From assembly GCA_947846985.1 (NCBI GenBank), contig CANTUZ010000008.1, positions 39,388,817 to 39,452,816 on the forward strand: DNA of 64,000 nt, given 5' to 3'. Position numbers and translations under genes: made by a program. Below are positions 47,421 through 60,997 of the stretch, in pieces. The stretch comes from Fratercula arctica (Eukaryota > Chordata > Aves > Charadriiformes > Alcidae). Each line of letters opens with the position of its first letter. Within the stretch, counting starts at the first letter, position 1. The notes under the pieces are model-generated. The model was not told the origin of the DNA. It saw nothing but the letters and a program-made list of their open reading frames with translations, and ran no database searches.

Positions 47421-47804
47421 TGTTAGCAGGAGTCAGGCTATGCCTCCTGTCCGCAGCTGCCCAGCCCTGGCCCTTGGTCCTCTCCATGGGTCCTGCCTTC
47501 TGGCGATGTCCCTTCTCCCACACAGCCCTTGGGAACCACTTACCATTGGGATGCCGACAAGGGATGGGACGAGCCAAAGAGCAGCCTGGGAGCAGAGCAC
47601 AGTCCTGGCAAGGCAGATCGGTGCAGGGTTAGGTGCAGCCCAGGCGCCAGGGGAGGAAGGTGAGCTGGGGAGCCCTTCCCTGCCTCCTGCCAAGCATCAC
47701 CCTTTGCAGGAGCCTTGCCTTGGGGGGCTCCTCCTTCAGCCAGGAGCGCTCCGCTATGTCTGCTTACCACCATCATCTAGAAAGGCCCGAGTTCCTTTCT
47801 GGTG

Positions 47805-47885
47805 AGCAATTAGCTCTAATTAACACGCAATTAGAGGGCTTCTGTTCCATTATAGCCAATCAGTGGGATTGGAGCCACTAATCAC
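47805..47885. promoter_or_regulatory. Homeodomain-palindrome plus inverted CCAAT pair
   Basis: GAGCAATTAGCTC at about 47805-47817 is followed by CTCTAATT (47814-47821) and AATTAGAG (47829-47836), a perfect 8-bp inverted repeat with a 7-bp spacer. Then come AGCCAATCAG (CCAAT 47856-47860) and ATTGG (47868-47872), an inverted CCAAT pair matching the NF-Y consensus well. This density in 70 bp is enhancer- or promoter-like; function is inferred. Confidence 0.4.
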
Positions 47886-49031
47886 CGCGCTGATGTGGCA
47901 GCAACCCAGAAGATTGCAACCCTGAGGTGAACCCGTATTTGCAAGTCCTGCCAACTTCCTGCTCCCAGTCCACAATTCCCTTCTCTAATTAGGGTCCGGA
48001 CACCCAACGAGACTGAACATCTAGTGGCTGCAGTGAAAACTCCCTTTAAATAAGTCTACTTTTCCGGGGGGAGCTGTTCCTTGGTCAAATGGAGCTTGCT
48101 CTGAATTCTGATGAGCGAATTCCCACAGGAGGGACAATTATGAGATGAACACATGGGGACAACGCTGTGCCAGAGCGAGACACTCTGCCCATGGGCTGGC
48201 ACTGTAGCTTTATGGAAAAGCAGGAAAAAAACCCCAAGTCCTACTGAGTTTGTGTTCCTGTATAAATCTGAAAATAATTGTTCAGGAGACAGATGAGAAC
48301 ATAAAGCAGAATGAAAATACTTTTATGTTGTTCAGGCACTTAATTCCAAGGAAGACGTCCATTGACAAAGCATGGCAGGGTGCATGGTGTTTATCAGCCC
48401 CTCAATTTTCTTTGGCACTGGGGCCATAAACAAGAACAGAGCAGCACCAAGTCTCTGAAGTCCAGAAGGAGTCTCCTGGCTTTGGAAGGACTCTGTAAAT
48501 ATTAGGACAGACGCTATCTTAAAAGGCTCAATGCCTTTGATTACGTTCCCATGTCTAGCTTCCTCCATTTATTTTTGTCTCATCGTCTCTAATGTCGAAC
48601 TGTGTTGCCTGGAGAGAAGGTTGTGAACCAAAACACCACTGCAGGTTTCTTCTGATGGAGCCTGAGCTCCAGCAGAGAAATTTGCAGTTAGATTGGGAGC
48701 GGTATTTCCAGCCACAGGCTCAAAAGACAATTTTTTTCTAATGGCAGAGCTGTTGTGGCTGTGATAGTCTAAGGTCATGGGCAAGGTAAGGTCTGTGAGG
48801 AGAGCTAATATCTTTTTTAACCTAGCAAAAACCTCACGCCCCCCAAAAAACAGTAAAAATTTTGGACATGTTGGGCTTTCACGATATCTATCTCACTATA
48901 AGGAGGTGAAGTGTTCCCAATGTGTGATAGCAATTTCCCAAGAAGACTTTAAGACTTTAAAAAATGAGAGTGGAGATTGTTTCCTATTCACATGATTCTA
49001 GAATCTGGGGCTTTCAGTAAACATCAGGCAG

Positions 49032-49700
49032 AATCATAGAATTGCCTAGGGTGGAAGGGACCTTTCAGATCATCGAGTCCAACCATCAACCTAACTCTGA
49101 CAAAACCCATCACTAACCCATATCTCTAAGCTCCACGTCTACCCGTCTTTTAAATACCTTCAGGGATGGTGCCTCAACCACTGCCCTGGGCAGCCTCTTC
49201 CAATGCTTGACAATCCTTTCAGTGTAAAAATTTTTCCAAATATCCAGTGTAAACCTCTCCTGGCACAACTGAAGGCCGTTTCCTCTTGTCCCATTGCCTG
49301 TTCCTTGGGAGAAGAGACCGACCCCCCCGGCTACCCCCTCCTTTCAGGGAGCTGCAGAGAGCGAGAAGGTCTTCCCTCAGCCCCCTTTTCTCCAGGCTGA
49401 ACACCCCCAGCTCCCTCAGCCGCTCCTCACAAGACTTGTGCTCCAGACCCCTCACCAGCTCCATTGCCCTTCTCTGGACACGCTCCAGCACCTCAATGTC
49501 TTTTTTGCAGTGAAGGGCCCAAAACTGGACACAGCACTCGAGGTGGGGCCTCACCAGTGCCCAGCACAGGGGGACGATCACTTCCCTAATCCCACTCACC
49601 ACACTGTTCCTGACACAGGCCAGGTTGTTGTTGGCCTTCTTGGCCACCTGGGCACACTGCTGGCTCACATTCAGCCGGCTGTCGACCCACACCCCTGGTC
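49032..49700 (-). mobile_element. CR1 fragment, minus orientation
   Basis: The plus strand begins GAATCATAGAATTGCCTAGG, the reverse complement of a CR1 3' end. On the minus strand it encodes [58 protein letters not shown] and [13 protein letters not shown]. It stays open for 157 residues, but it is a 5'-truncated remnant without catalytic domains. The subfamily differs from the 14.5/31.4/60.4 kb group. The right edge is uncertain (49690-49800). Confidence 0.93.
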
Positions 49701-52700
49701 CTGCACCATCTTATTGCTAATTTCCTGACCCACCACAGCTTATTGTCAGTGGTACTAATGCTCCTTCCTAGGGCAAGAGGTCTGTCATAGGGCCCTGCTG
49801 GTCTAATCACGTTCTCCAGACCATGGCAGAGTTCCCACTGACATCAATGAGAACAGGGACCCAGCCATTGTCTGACACCTTTGATATTTTCTGTGACTGA
49901 AAGGAGCTATTTTTGTGTAAGGAAGGTCAAAGTGAGAGCAGGTACACGGGAGGAGGGTGGACAACTTCAAAGCTCAGCTCTGAAGTCTCTATGTGCAGGA
50001 GCCCACAGACCCATGTGGAGACAGCCAAAGCAGCGCCAAGCAACCTCACTTTGAAGGAGGATCCTGAATGCTATTTTTATGTTGGAAAGGTCCTTCTAGA
50101 AGAAGGTTTCATAACTCCCCAGAGGGCCTCAGGCACTTGGCTTGCTCCTCTGCTGTAAGTTCAGCCCGATCTCCTCACTCCAGCTGGCTGTGGCGTGATT
50201 CTACCGTTATCTAGATGGTTTGGGGGATAAAAATCAGATCACAGCACATATTTGCATTTTACAGTGGGAACATGAACACCCTGTGGCATGTGTGAAGCCA
50301 CCATGCTGGCCTTGCTGACCAAGGATGATGGCTATCCAGGCTGAGCGTGCTCCCCTGCCTGGGCAGGGCTAATGCGTGGCAGGGTTTCTGCATTCCGTGA
50401 GCAATGCTGCATTCTGTGACGTGACTGAATATTGTCACGTCAAGATATATATTTATATATTGAATATATAAACTGTTTCCCATAAGAAGTAATTGTCCTG
50501 CTGATTCAAACCTGTGAGTGGTACTTGAGACCTCTGCGTAATGCTTTTATTAATGTCTGCCATTACCTACACACTTCGTGTTTTAGCAGAGGGAGGAAAA
50601 CCGTTCCTTGCAGCTATTAACCCTGCAGTTGGGATGTCTGCTTGAACAAGTCTTCTTTACTCTGGCCAAGGAACAATTATTAGGAACATAAATTTGACCG
50701 GAACATCAAAAGCAATCCCTTCTTCCGTTTGCTATTGGCACCTTGCATGAATCACGCTGGCAATCTGCGATTTCAAAAGGAGCCAGCAAGTCAGGAGCAC
50801 AGGGGGAAGGGAAGCTGTTGCTTTTGGGTTTTTTGTAGGAGAGGTGTCAAAGAAAATTAATTTCACTGCGCAGTGTCTATCAACTGCAAATTGTTGATAT
50901 TTGGGATAGATGTGTAATACCTGCTAAGAAACAAGTGCTCAGTTTGCAAGGGCTGATCTTGGTGAAAATGGCAAAATTTGCTGTTTCAAGATGAGAGGAC
51001 TGCATGGAGCAGAAACTCTTGGGGAAGTGATGCTCTGATGGCAGTGATGCTCTTGGGGAAGTGATGGCACCAGCTCTGAGCGAAGGGCAGAGTGGAGGCC
51101 TTTCTATCTTCCTTTCAGTCTTATTCCGGACACGAGCCCTTTGAAGTCTGCTTTGATACTTGCTGGGTTTGCTCCCCGATGTTCCCTTGGCTCTCCGGTT
51201 GTCCATAGAGCGGTCCTCTGTGCTGGTGGTAGGACCTGGGGGGTGGGTACAGCACGGATGCTGCTGCTGCAAGGGCATCCACCTCCCTCTCCACTGTATC
51301 AGGGCTCCAAAGCCTGAGAAGCGAGGGGGTTCAGTTCATACCTCCCACTGCAACACGCCACCGTCCTGCTGTCCTCCAGGGACTGAGCATCTTTCTTGGG
51401 TGGCAATTTTGCATGTTCTCGTTCAACAAACAACAGCAGCGGGCGACCTTACTGCCTGCAAGGAGAAGCTGAATGTCATGGTCGAGATATGGCATGGGAA
51501 ATGTGGTCTGCTGGGGGTTTAAGCCCGTAAGAAAAAGTAGAAAAATAAGGCTACAGTTCCTGCTAAATGCTATCATTCATTTTTCTGCTGATGTGTTTTA
51601 GGTTTGGGCTGAAGAACGAGAACATTTTTTACTTCAGGGCACTTGCAATTTGCTGGTTTGGCTCCCTTTCTCCTCCACTAATACTTCTGCCGGTTGCTAG
51701 ACAAACAAAAACCTCACAGACACTTCCAATTTCAGCTCGATTTAGCTCAGACCCCAGTTTTCCATTTAAAAAAAAAAGCTTCCAAGTGAGAACTTGTCGT
51801 GCAAACTATCACCTACCAGCTTCTGCAGGGGAGGAACGAAACCCTGCCTGGCTGCCCCGATCCTGACCGCTCTTAGAAACTGGCAGCGGAGAAAAGCAAC
51901 CCAGGGCACCGGGGATTTGTCCCTCGGTGAGCAGACCACCACCTCTGCCCACCCCCTGCCTGATTCTCACTGCTCACACACCGATGTGCCTCTTGCCCCC
52001 TCTGAAACAGCCCCCATCCCTTTGGCGTTACCCCCTGCCGGCACAGAACTCAACTCCCCACATTGGCGGATGCGTTTTCCACCCCTCGAACAGTTACCCA
52101 GCTATAGCTTTGGGAAATGCTTATTGCCAAAACCTTTGCCTTGGAAACTAATTCCTAGGAAAATTAATTCCCTCGAAGCGGCTTTAAGCCCACGATTAGC
52201 ATCACAAAGGCGGGCGGCCGTCAAAGTCAAGTGAAAGACCATGCGGTGCCTTTCGCAGCTGTCTGGGTCCCTGCAAGAGCACCCAGCATGGGCAATACCA
52301 GGATTGGTGTCCCTGGAGGTGGGGGGGGGGTCTCTTGAACCCTGCTGCAGCGGTGAGTGCTGGGTGGGAAGCCCACTTGGCCAGAACAGCATGAAACAGC
52401 TCTCGAAGTGGGAGTGGGGTGCACAAGAGCTGAATTATTTGGAGAGAGCGAATTGTCTCGGTTATCGGCTGGGGGAGACGGTCTGTCTCTCCTTGCATCC
52501 CTAAATTCTGTGAGCTCAGGTTCCTCCCTTTTTGTCTGAAGGCAAGGCCCTCTTCCAAAACCTCTCCGAGATGCCTGGTGGCAGCACCTGCCGGCTAACT
52601 TGGGCAAGAGGATGGGGAAGGGAATACTCTCTCTGGCTTCAGTAAGAGCAGAGCTGAGCTGAGGCTATTTTTGACCGCTCTCTTTCCTGCTGCTCGATCA

Positions 52701-53485
52701 TTGCTGCGAGAGGGTTTTTGCCTTGGCGTGAATGCAGACGCGCAGCCTTTCCTGAAGAACCTCTCTTGGGAGGCGTGAATTTTTTATTGCACAGAAAGCC
52801 TGGCAGCGAGCGGCGAAACCCTGTAAGTAACGGAGAGCATCCTGGGCAGGCACCCAAGGCGTCGTCAGCAGGAAGACTGAGGAGGGGGACGATGGCGTTC
52901 GCTCCGTGCCATCCCTGATGGCTTGCTGGTGGCAGAGCTGGCACCTGGCATTACAATGAGCCTCCGCTAACGTGGAGGCTTCATAAATCTGATCCCTCCG
53001 GTGGGTGACAGGAGGAGACAGATGGAAGTCATTTAAGATGATTGCATTTTCTCTCTCCCGGGCTTTTTGTTATCCACCCTCCGCACACCTCGCTTCTAGC
53101 TCTGGATGCTGGAACTGCTGTTGCTGGAATAAGACACTTCGTCTGGCTGCGGTTCCACGTGGGGGGATGAATACGAGCACAAGGGTGCCCAGTTCCTGGG
53201 TGATGCAGCATTTCCCAAGGTGCAAGAACAGGTACAGCCATTCCCTCAACACCAAGGGAGTCTTTGCATCCACTCTGAGATCAAGCAAATCTCATCCGCA
53301 GCCGGACTGGGGCTCCTACGACAGCCCAGCCTTCTGCACGACCTCTTGCGACGCAAAAGCACTGAGATACCCAGCGGACCGCAGCAAGCGTCTTCCTTGA
53401 GCTAGCAACTGTTAGACATGGGGTGCAGCGTGGTTGGAGACCTCCAGGGAGAAATTCAGCCTTCATGGGCACCCTGGCTTTGAAG

Positions 53486-53508
53486 GAAGCAAGCAAGCAA
53501 GCAAGCAA
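53486..53508. repeat. (AAGC)n tetranucleotide repeat
   Basis: Five to six AAGC units within unique sequence. Confidence 0.85.
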
Positions 53509-55239
53509 AGAACTTTTGGGCTCCAAAAAGAAATTTAGTGGCCGCACCTTTTGTTGCAAGACATGGAAAACTACTCACCACAGGAGTGGCATAATGGGGG
53601 GATTGACACAAGCCGCCTGCAAGCATGGCAGTTATGTGCTATGTGGAAGCTGCTGTGACGTGGGGACTGAACTCCTGCTCCTCAGCCATGAAAACCCATT
53701 TCCATCAGCTCATAGTTGAAGCCCACGAGGCGACTGCAGACCCTGCCGGGGGGGCCGTGCAGTGCAAACGCTGTGGTAGGGGCTGACAAAGGCAGCCCTT
53801 GAAGCACGGGTCGTGCAGGGCAGCGCAGGACCCCCAGAAGACCATGGGAGCATCGTCTGTAGAGACGCAGGATTTGAGGTCCCGCTTCCCCAGCGCGTTT
53901 CTCAGTAGGCTTCCTGAGTGCTGTTTACTCCAAGAGGATAACTCGCATTCTTCGGTGATTTGCTGAGCTGTGGCATGTATTAGTTTCCTGAAGGATTCAC
54001 ATGCTTGGCAAGGGAGGTTTAGAAGCAATTTCTTTTTTATTGCATTTTTTTCCTTATTGTTCTCTCCTCTGCTAATAAATAAGTACATTCCAGAGGCTTG
54101 ACATCACTTAAGGCAAAAAGAATGAAGGTAGGAAATGAAAACACGAAGGAAAGCAGAGCCACAGGCAGAAGCATTGGTCCTTGCCTTATTTCTTGGCCAA
54201 TTTTCCAAATGCCAGGCTCCTTCAGGATTATCTGTATCATAATTCAAGCAAACGTCTTTCCATTGTACAGCTCTTGAGCAGCTAAAATATCTCCTTCACC
54301 CGAGGTCACAGCAAGCAAAGGTAAAAAATATTATTTCATAATGAATTATGGAAGCTCTTAGGAGGTGGCAATGCTCCATTTCTGTCTTTGATGAAAAGGG
54401 ATGGACAGTTGGCCTTGGCTCTTGGTTCCAGCAGCTCAGAGATGCTCTGATGTCCAGACCTGGCTTTGGTGTAACCCAAGAAAAGGGTACACTTGTGTCA
54501 ATCAAGGCTGGATCTGTTTTGAAATCGTAACAGGCAGCAGAATTGAGGGTAGGTGTATTTGAATTTAAATTAACAGGTATTCTACTGCTATTATCCATGG
54601 GAAAATCCTTAGCCAAACTGGGGAGGAGAGAACCACTACATTACTAGAGGCTGCAAGATTAAGCTCTAAATGAGTTTTTAAAATAAGGTGAACTCCCTTG
54701 CTTCAGGGCATGAGCTGGTGAAGAACTGGAAGAAACCCTTTTGGGATGGTCATTCCGTGCCTGCCTGCATCCACGTTCTTCATACCTTTTTTTGGAGGCA
54801 TGGCACTGGGCTGGTGATGCCAGCGGGTTTGAGGGATTTAAGAGATACTAAACTATGGATTATTGTGTGTTTTTTTCTGAAGGTTTCTGTGCAAGCCCTT
54901 TGTAGGAATGGTTTATAGAGGACTGCATTTAATGCGGTTTTTTGACTGCTGCGCTTCTCATCTGTTTGTTAGCTAATGAGCTGCCGCAAGCTCAGGCTCA
55001 AAACAGGACCAGGCAGTGCTTTATTTCACTTAAACGAAAGGCAAGAGCAGCATTTTGGTACCTCTAGCTCCAAATCAACAGCAAGGTGTTGATGACTGAG
55101 AGAAATAAACTAAGCGTTTGGACCTTGATTCAACAGTGCATTTAAGTGTATGCCTACATTTAAGCCTGTAATGGCAGCAGGGCTATTCCTAACCTGAAAA
55201 GGAGGTGAAGGCTTAATTACGTCACTGAATCAAGGGCTT

Positions 55240-55600
55240 CCAGCGTGGAGAACTCAAATGTTAAATGTCAGCATGAAGGCAGATTCCTATGGCCAGCTAC
55301 AAATCGCTAGGATTTATAATCGCTTTATATCCTGGAAACGCTGACAGCTTTAAATATAGCACCATGGCTGTGATAAATTGTTGGCATTTTTTTCTTGTTA
55401 GCCTTTTGTAACTAAATTTAAGGTATCCATTTCAGCGTGATCCAATTATGGAAGCGTAATCGGAACGGCTCTCCATGCACGAGGCCACATCTATTTTGGT
55501 CTGCGGAGCTTAAGTCTGCATTTCTGAACTCATGATTTATGTCAGGCTTTAAATTAATAATAAGGCATCTTTCCACAGGCAAATATTTGTATTGCAAAGA
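55240..55600. other. Candidate conserved non-coding block
   Basis: A long AT-balanced unique block with GGATTTATAATCGC, AGCTTTAAATATAGC, GTGATCCAATTATGG and TTTAAATTAATAATAAGGC, and no repeats. Its texture is that of an ancient CNE. Short frames inside it are not recognisable. Confidence 0.3.
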
Positions 55601-56204
55601 CCCATTCAGCACGGACTCAGCAGCCGGCCAAGGCTTCCCGAGCAGCCGCGATTCAGTTACAGTGACAGCACAGGTCCTATTTCAAACATCACCTGGCCTT
55701 GCACAATTGTCATCAACTCCTCCTTGCTGATGGGGGCCTGGAACTAAATAGCCCGTCAGCTTAAGCTATTGAACCCCAAAAAGTTCATTCCTGAGACCAA
55801 AAAAAAAAAAAAGGCTGTATTTTAGATTTCAGCCAGACCACACCCTCGCCTCCATTGAGGATAGACCTATTTCCACAAGTATTTCCAGTGACAAAATGCA
55901 GGTGTCCTGCCTTCCTGGGCTCAAGCAGGCAGCTGAGTGTGCAGAGATATGATCCCAGGGAGGTGCAAAGCTGAAAGGGAGAAGCATAAACCCTCACCAC
56001 GCTGGGGTACAAGCCTGGGGACACAGCAGATGCGGGACCGAGTCCACTTCTCCATTGGCTTTCAGAGCACTCACTTTCTCCTGAATTAATTGGTGGAAAA
56101 TACACAGATTTCCTTCGCAAAGTGCTTTGAGACCTGCTGATGGCAGAAGGAGCATGAGAGCCAAGCACTGTTGTCGTGATCCAAGTTCAAGAAACCTTCT
56201 GCAA

Positions 56205-56418
56205 TTGGAATTACCCTTTACAACAAGGGTGGTGAGACACTGGCCCAGGTTGCCCAGAGAGGTGGTGGAGGCCCCATCCCTGGAGACATTCAAGGCCAGG
56301 CTGGATGAGGCTCTGAGCAACCTGATCTAGTTGAAGATGTCCCTGCTGACTGCAGGGGGGTTGGACTAGATGACCCTTAAAGGTCCCTTCCAACCCAACA
56401 CATTCTACGATTCTATGC
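56205..56418 (+). mobile_element. CR1 3'-end fragment
   Basis: The last ~210 bp of a CR1: ACAAGGGTGGTGAGACACTG through CAGAGAGGTGGTGGAGGCCC to CCTTCCAACCCAACACATTC and ATTCTATG. Closely resembles the end of the copy at 45585-46438. Confidence 0.93.
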
Positions 56419-59400
56419 TTAGTCTTGCCTAGAGCAGCTTCTCCTGTAGTTAGGGATTTATTTTTTTTAAGTATCTGGGGCCGTTGCAGCTTCAGCTTAC
56501 CTGTGGGAATGCACCTTCAGCTTGCTTGCTCTCGAGTCAGTAATGCTTCCAAATAAGCAGAACCGCCTGAGAAATACCCAAAGGGAACTAGAGGACTTCC
56601 ACCTTAAGCTGACAGCAAAACCGGACACTAAGTGGCCAACGCTGAAGGATAAAACCACTTCAGCACCAAATTCTCCAGGGAAATCAAGACAGAAAAGTCA
56701 GATTTCACATGTGATTACCTGAAAGGGTCAACTCCAAATCTGGTAAATAATTTTGCAATTGCAAAATAACTCAGTGTCACAAATGCTGCACAACTCCTTT
56801 CCCTGAATTGCTCAGGAGAAAGAGACAGAGAAGAAACACGGGCTTTTTCTGGGATGTACATCGTCACCTTACATTGCGTCTGAGCAGATGGCAAAGCTGC
56901 TCAACTCAGGGGCAGAGATCAGAAGAATAAAAGGCACCACTTTCACCGAATGCCATGCATGACCTGCCTGGTTAAATGATCCACACACAAGAAAAACAGC
57001 CCCTCCTTCCTCTTCCCGTTGCCCAGAAGTTTGCACATTCACTCGTGGTACTCAACGTTGGCCTGAGATGGAGAGCAGAAACAGACCTTGCTGGTCAAGA
57101 ATTGCGTTTTGCAGCTTCTCGTGGTGCACGTTAGGATCTGCATGGCACTGAGCGTCATGCAGCAAGATGAGATACAGCAATGCCTGGGTACAAACCTGCC
57201 AGAAACTGGGATGGCAAGGGGTTCCCCCAGCTAAAGGAGTTGGAAGATTCTGTGAGGAGTCATTGGCACGTCTCTGCATCTCCAAAACCAATCCTTTCAG
57301 AAAGACCAGTAAGACCATGGGACACAGGCCCAGCTGTGCTGCTGGCTGGATCTGGGGCATGGAGCCGTGACTGCCTTGTCCCACTCGATCTGTCGCATCC
57401 ATCCTTGTTCCTTGTCAGCCTGACCTCCTAAATACTTCACCAGGACTTCAGCTGTCCATGACCACGTGGGCAGGCATCTCTGTCCTGAACCTCCCGTGCC
57501 AGCATCCCCAACCCGCTCTCAGGGGACTTTGACTCCCTCTTTTTGCTGTCAGTGACTCCACTCTCTTGCTCAGCGTAAGCCTAGATGTGCCAAGAGCTGT
57601 TTGGATGCCAGGTTTAACTCTTGTGGACCCACTCAAGAAGGGTTGGGCTCCATTTCATTGCTAACAGCCCCATCCCCCCATCACTGGTGGACAGTCTTAT
57701 CAGTAATGAAGTTAACGATGCTTTGAATGACATCTGCACATTTGTCTCCATTGACTTGGGACCCTGGAAGAGTTCATGGGCTCTATTCCTGCTTTTTCCT
57801 CTTTGATTTTTCCTCTGGGAACTGCCAGCTTCCTTTAAGTCATTTTCACATGTCCCCCCGGGGGGAGGTTCTTTGGAAAAAATGATGCAATCCAGAGAGG
57901 TAGTACCTTGTTTGCAGAACCACGCGGCCCTACCTGTGCACCTCGGGGGGCTCCCCAGGCTGCAGCAGAGATTAATTAAGTGGTGAAGAAGCACTGCAGC
58001 TCTCCCCAGCCTGGCAGCCGGAGCTGAAAGCTGACTTCAGCAGAGAAGAACAACTAGGCTGCAGGGACGGTGAGTGATTGGTATCATGTCAGGCAATATG
58101 AGGCCAGTTTGGGTTCATTAAGGAAATCAATCCTCTGCTGTGAAGATAAGAAAGAGGGGCTGGACAAAGGGGATAAGGATGGCATCAGTCATGGTTTTGG
58201 TTTGGCTCTCCTCTTGCATGTCCTCTGAACGGAGAAGGCCTGGAGCTGCGCAAGGACACGTCTCTGGCAGGGACCTGGGGCTGGCAATTAAAGCTTTGCC
58301 ACCAAGCAATGGGAACTCATTACAGGTGCCTGCTCTCATCTGAGCTCATTAGCCTCAGCACCCATTAAAGTGAGAAAACAGGAGTGTCAAGAGCACCACG
58401 CACCCAGCCTGGGTTAGGGGTTCCATGAAGAAGGGATCGCCAGCAGCGCCCATTCCTCCCCAGTGCCACCAGTGCAGCAAATCCCAGCTGGGCTGGTGGC
58501 TCTGCCCCATCATCCACATTCCCACAGGGCACCACCAAGGAGCACGGGCTCCGGAGGCCTGGCTGCACAGATGTCCCATCAGACGGGAAATATAGTCCTC
58601 CCCTCTGATGCTCAGCCCCTTACACCCATGCCCATCGCTCAAAGCCTGCTCTACCGTGTCCTGCACCTGAGAAAACTGAGGAGAGCATCATGTTTCTAGA
58701 GATCCTGGGGCCAGTCCCTCTGGAGGCCACTATGTTTTCTTTTCACCATGCAGTTTTACACTGTGCAGGGCAGGCTAATAGCCATTTCAGCCAGGCAGAG
58801 GGTTTATCCGGAGCCTGAGAAAGGGTTCCTCAAATGAAGATGCAATTTGGTGACGGGAAGGGACCCATCTCCCCAGAGCCTCAGTTCATAGCTGCAAAGT
58901 GGTTCCCGAGCCGCTTTGCCGAAAATGAATTGGTGAGCTCAGCATTAGACTGTCGCAGATGTTAAAGTCACTGCTGCAAAGAGAAAACCCTCCAGACTGA
59001 TGCCTCCATCAGTTCAAGCTGCTGCTGAAGGGAGCTGCAAGTTACCAGCTCACAGCCCAACCTGTCCTCAGGCGTTGCGGAGAAGCGTGGGGCAACATTG
59101 CCCTCGAGTGTCCCCAGCTGGCCCCAATCAGTTTGCTATAATTCATTCCTCACTGCTTATTAACATCATTAATGCGGCAGAGCCCAGGAGTCTTGTGCCG
59201 CCACTTCCCCCTCCATCTGCTCACCCCGCCAGCGCCACAGTTTTCTCCCCGCTTTTCACACCGCCTTCATTCCCACCAGGCTTAACTGAACGTCTTCCCC
59301 TGCCTCCTTTCTCACCCTGTCTGGTGACAACCCAAAACCCAGTATGGTTCATATCAAGGTCAAAACTGGCTGACAGACTTGAAAAGATGGGCAAGCATTT

Positions 59401-60442
59401 GCTACAAGACAGCCTGACACTGCTGGGGACAGATGACAGCAGCAATTTGGTTTTTCCACATAGGTTTGTCCACGTAGAAGGACCGAAAGGTAGTTTTTTC
59501 CTAGGTATTCCTAATTCAAGGCAATGCTCGTGATGTTTTTCCTCTCCAGCTTTGAAGGTTCTGCAGCAGTAACCAGAGACAAGCTCATTCGGCTGCACTG
59601 ATTTTATTTCTTATGGGGACCATTGTCAATGAAAAGTCATGTTAAACAGCAAAGTGTGATGCTTTTCTTCCCTAAAGGAGGAACTGAGGGCTTCTCACCT
59701 CTGCTCAGAGCCTAAATGCAGCAGCGCTGAAAGAATATGCCCGGACGAGCTGCAAACTTCGCAAGGCTGATATTAAAAAGCAAAGACAAAGATACCCCAA
59801 GGCATGAGAGAGCCCGCAGCTCCCTGACCCCGGGACACAGGCAGCACTGTTGGAGCTGCAGTGCTGAGTCCTGCTTTGATTTTCAAATAGCTCATTTATT
59901 CTGTCCTCGCTGCTGGACTCTGCAATTATTTGTCCTTGGTTTTCCTAGCTCAGGGCGTGCAGCCTTTGCTTTTACCCTCGCACAAATCTTGCTGTGCAAG
60001 GGGTGAAACAAGCCCCGGCGGCAGGGACAGTTGTTGCAACAGTCCCTGGCTCTGCTGAGAAATCCAAGCCTTCAGGAGGCATTTACAAAGCTCTGCTTGC
60101 TTTTAAAACAGTCTTTTCCCTGACCCTTTGGAGCTCCTTGTTGGTCAACCCACGTCATAAAATGCAGGCAGTGTTCTGAGGCGTTCTGCTGCACAGACCC
60201 AGCCTGGGCTTAATTTTCAACTTGCAAAGCAAGGAAGCAGAAGGAATCACTGAACCCTTTCCTTTGGGGCAGGAGAATTTCTCACAGACCTATCCAGGCT
60301 CCTGTTAGAGCTGAATTACCAAGCCCAGCCCTGGGGAGAGCATCGCAGACACCTGCATCCCTGCCAAGCAAGTTTACAAGAACTGGGGAAGAGCACGGAC
60401 CCATCAATGTTGCTTCTCACCAGCTCAGGGATGCAAACCCAT
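56419..60442. other. Upstream flank, unique; no gene seen
   Basis: No coding exon is recognised. Good isolated donors occur (minus CAG|GTAAGC near 56501; plus ACG|GTGAGT near 58069) but none pairs with a convincing acceptor plus open frame. Confidence 0.5.
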
Positions 60443-60997
60443 CACAGAATCACAGAATGGCAGGGGCTGGAAGGGACCTCTGGAGATCACCCAGTCCAAC
60501 CCCCTGCCAGAGCAGGGTCACCCAGAGCAGGTGGCACAGGAACGCGTCCAGGTGGGGTTGGAATGTCTCCGGAGACGGAGACTCCACCACCTCTCTGGGC
60601 AGCCTGTGCCAGGGCTCTGCCACCCTCACAGGAAAGAAGTTCCTCCTCATGTTGAGATGGAACTTCCTATGATCAAGTTTGTGCCCGTTACCTCTTGTCC
60701 TGTCACTGGGCACCACTGAAAAGAGCCTGGCCCCATCCTCCTGACACCCACCCTTTAAGTATTGATAAGCGTTGATGAGATCCCCCCTCAGTCGTCTTTT
60801 TTCCAGACTAAAAAGACCCAAATCCCTCAGCCTTTCCTCATAAGAGAGATGTTCCAGTCCCCTCCTCATCTTGGTGGCCCTTTGCTGTCCCCTCTCCAGC
60901 AGTTCCCTGTCCTTCTTGAACTGGGGAGCCCAGAACTGGACCCAGTGCTCCAGATGCGACCTCCCCAGGGCAGAGCAGAGGGGGAGGATGACCTCCC
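60443..60997 (-). mobile_element. CR1 fragment, minus orientation
   Basis: The plus strand begins TCACAGAATCACAGAATGGC. Minus-strand remnants include [38 protein letters not shown] and [17 protein letters not shown]. Same subfamily as the 14.5 and 31.4 kb copies but without their shared HLQDW changes. 5'-truncated at about 60997. Confidence 0.93.

Larger units (their letters stand above)
46439..49031. other. Upstream flank, unique; no gene seen
   Basis: No coding exon is recognised. AT-rich block at 47200-47420 and homeodomain/CCAAT cluster at 47805-47885 are annotated separately. AAG|GTAAGG at about 48786 on the plus strand has no convincing acceptor partner. Confidence 0.5.
49701..56204. 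other. Upstream flank, unique; no gene seen
   Basis: About 6.5 kb without recognisable exon, RNA gene or mobile element. It holds an ATATAT-rich stretch at about 50440-50470, an (AGCA)n tetranucleotide at about 53486-53508, and an AT-rich CNE-like block at 55240-55600. Confidence 0.5.

Noticed and set aside
49219..49692. 157-residue minus-strand frame as a protein gene
   Set aside because: It is the C-terminal remnant of CR1 ORF2 ([22 protein letters not shown]), 5'-truncated and without catalytic motifs.
56499..56503. Minus-strand donor CAG|GTAAGC near 56501 as evidence of a gene
   Set aside because: The nearest upstream acceptor candidate is weak and the intervening ~70 nt are not recognisable; isolated donors of this quality recur across the window.
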